Of a DNA stretch of 22,575 bases, positions 22,402-22,575 are shown in pieces. Location: positions 1-22,575 of IMG/VR virus record IMGVR_UViG_3300037264_008072. The stretch is one strand, 5' to 3'. Numbering within the stretch: the first letter of the stretch is position 1; each line of letters begins with the position of its first letter. This DNA is from a virus. The notes under the pieces were generated by a model, which ran no database searches, was not told the origin of the DNA, and was given only the letters and a program-made list of their open reading frames with translations. The position numbers and the translations under genes were made by a program.

Positions 22402-22575
22402 TTATCTTTTATATCTAATCATACCTAATATCTGCCCAATTGGTGCAAACAAACCGGTCAACTTGTAGAGCCGTCCTTTTCTGTAAAAAGTAATTCCTTC
22501 AGTCCCCGCCATTTTTTCTAATCCCCCCAGTTTTTGGATTCTTTCCAGTTCCTTTTCCAATTTTTCCAAAGCATC
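22402..22575 (-). CDS. Uncharacterised protein, C-terminal fragment (start beyond right edge)
   Basis: An open frame entering from the right edge gives the last 57 residues. A coiled-coil-like helix (DALEKLEKELERIQKLGGLE) is followed by TFYRKGRLYKLTGLFAPIGQ and a basic end (LGMIRYKR). There is too little to assign a family. It ends about 30 nt before the 46-aa ORF on the same strand, so both probably belong to the same operon as TerL. Confidence 0.6.
   Translation of the reverse strand, partial: DALEKLEKELERIQKLGGLEKMAGTEGITFYRKGRLYKLTGLFAPIGQILGMIRYKR

Noticed and set aside
1-22575. tRNA, rRNA or riboswitch
   Set aside because: I saw no cloverleaf-like spacing with T-loop sequence and no recognisable riboswitch core in the short gaps; the longest gap is 175 bp and is explained by control elements.

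Overview
The window reads as the head-morphogenesis and DNA-packaging module of a tailed phage of the T4-like (gp17/gp20/gp21/gp22/gp23) superfamily, or a prophage or metagenomic contig of one. The support comes from protein families: a large terminase with ATPase and nuclease motifs, a gp20-type portal, a gp21-type prohead protease with its His and Ser motifs, an acidic scaffold with the typical C-terminal core domain, and two gp23-type major capsid proteins (MCPs). I see no bacterial housekeeping genes, rRNA or tRNA. The host cannot be named. Start sites are mixed: several have AAGGA-type ribosome sites and several have none. The sequence is moderately AT-rich.

Layout. Nearly everything is on the minus strand, so transcription runs from right to left. 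From the right edge: a partial gene, a 46-aa ORF, a zinc-site protein, TerL, the portal with an in-frame 348-aa intein carrying an HNH endonuclease, three uncharacterised head-operon genes, the prohead protease, a free-standing homing endonuclease, and two virion-like genes. Next comes an accessory stretch (8084-10575): a GMP reductase and five small genes, most with overlapping or touching ends. A plus-strand island of three genes (6368-8038) follows and meets the minus-strand run at a shared hairpin terminator. Left of it are the scaffold and MCP copy 2 as one unit, then MCP copy 1 with its own upstream motif, then a partial gene running off the left edge. The terminators behind the two MCP genes are near-identical UUCG hairpins.

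How it works together. TerL packages DNA through the portal into a prohead built on the scaffold and MCP. The protease then clips scaffold and capsid N-termini. Several neighbours start with a similar amphipathic LxxIIxEVxxxVLxE-like segment, which may direct them into the prohead. An 8-nt box, TATTTATA on the coding strand, lies upstream of eight transcription units on both strands and is the best candidate for this phage's late promoter. It is the reverse complement of the T4 late box TATAAATA. The GMP reductase instead has a sigma70-like promoter and so may be expressed at another time.

Most notable: the tandem MCP paralogues, whose last ~160 residues are identical although their DNA differs at many synonymous sites; a ~145-aa Ser/Gly/Thr-rich insertion in one of them; the portal intein with a non-His penultimate residue and a modular HNH/NUMOD3-like interior; the reversed late-promoter-like box, sometimes only 4-5 nt from the start codon; and a GMP reductase inside a structural module. 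I found no convincing defence system, CRISPR array or transposon.
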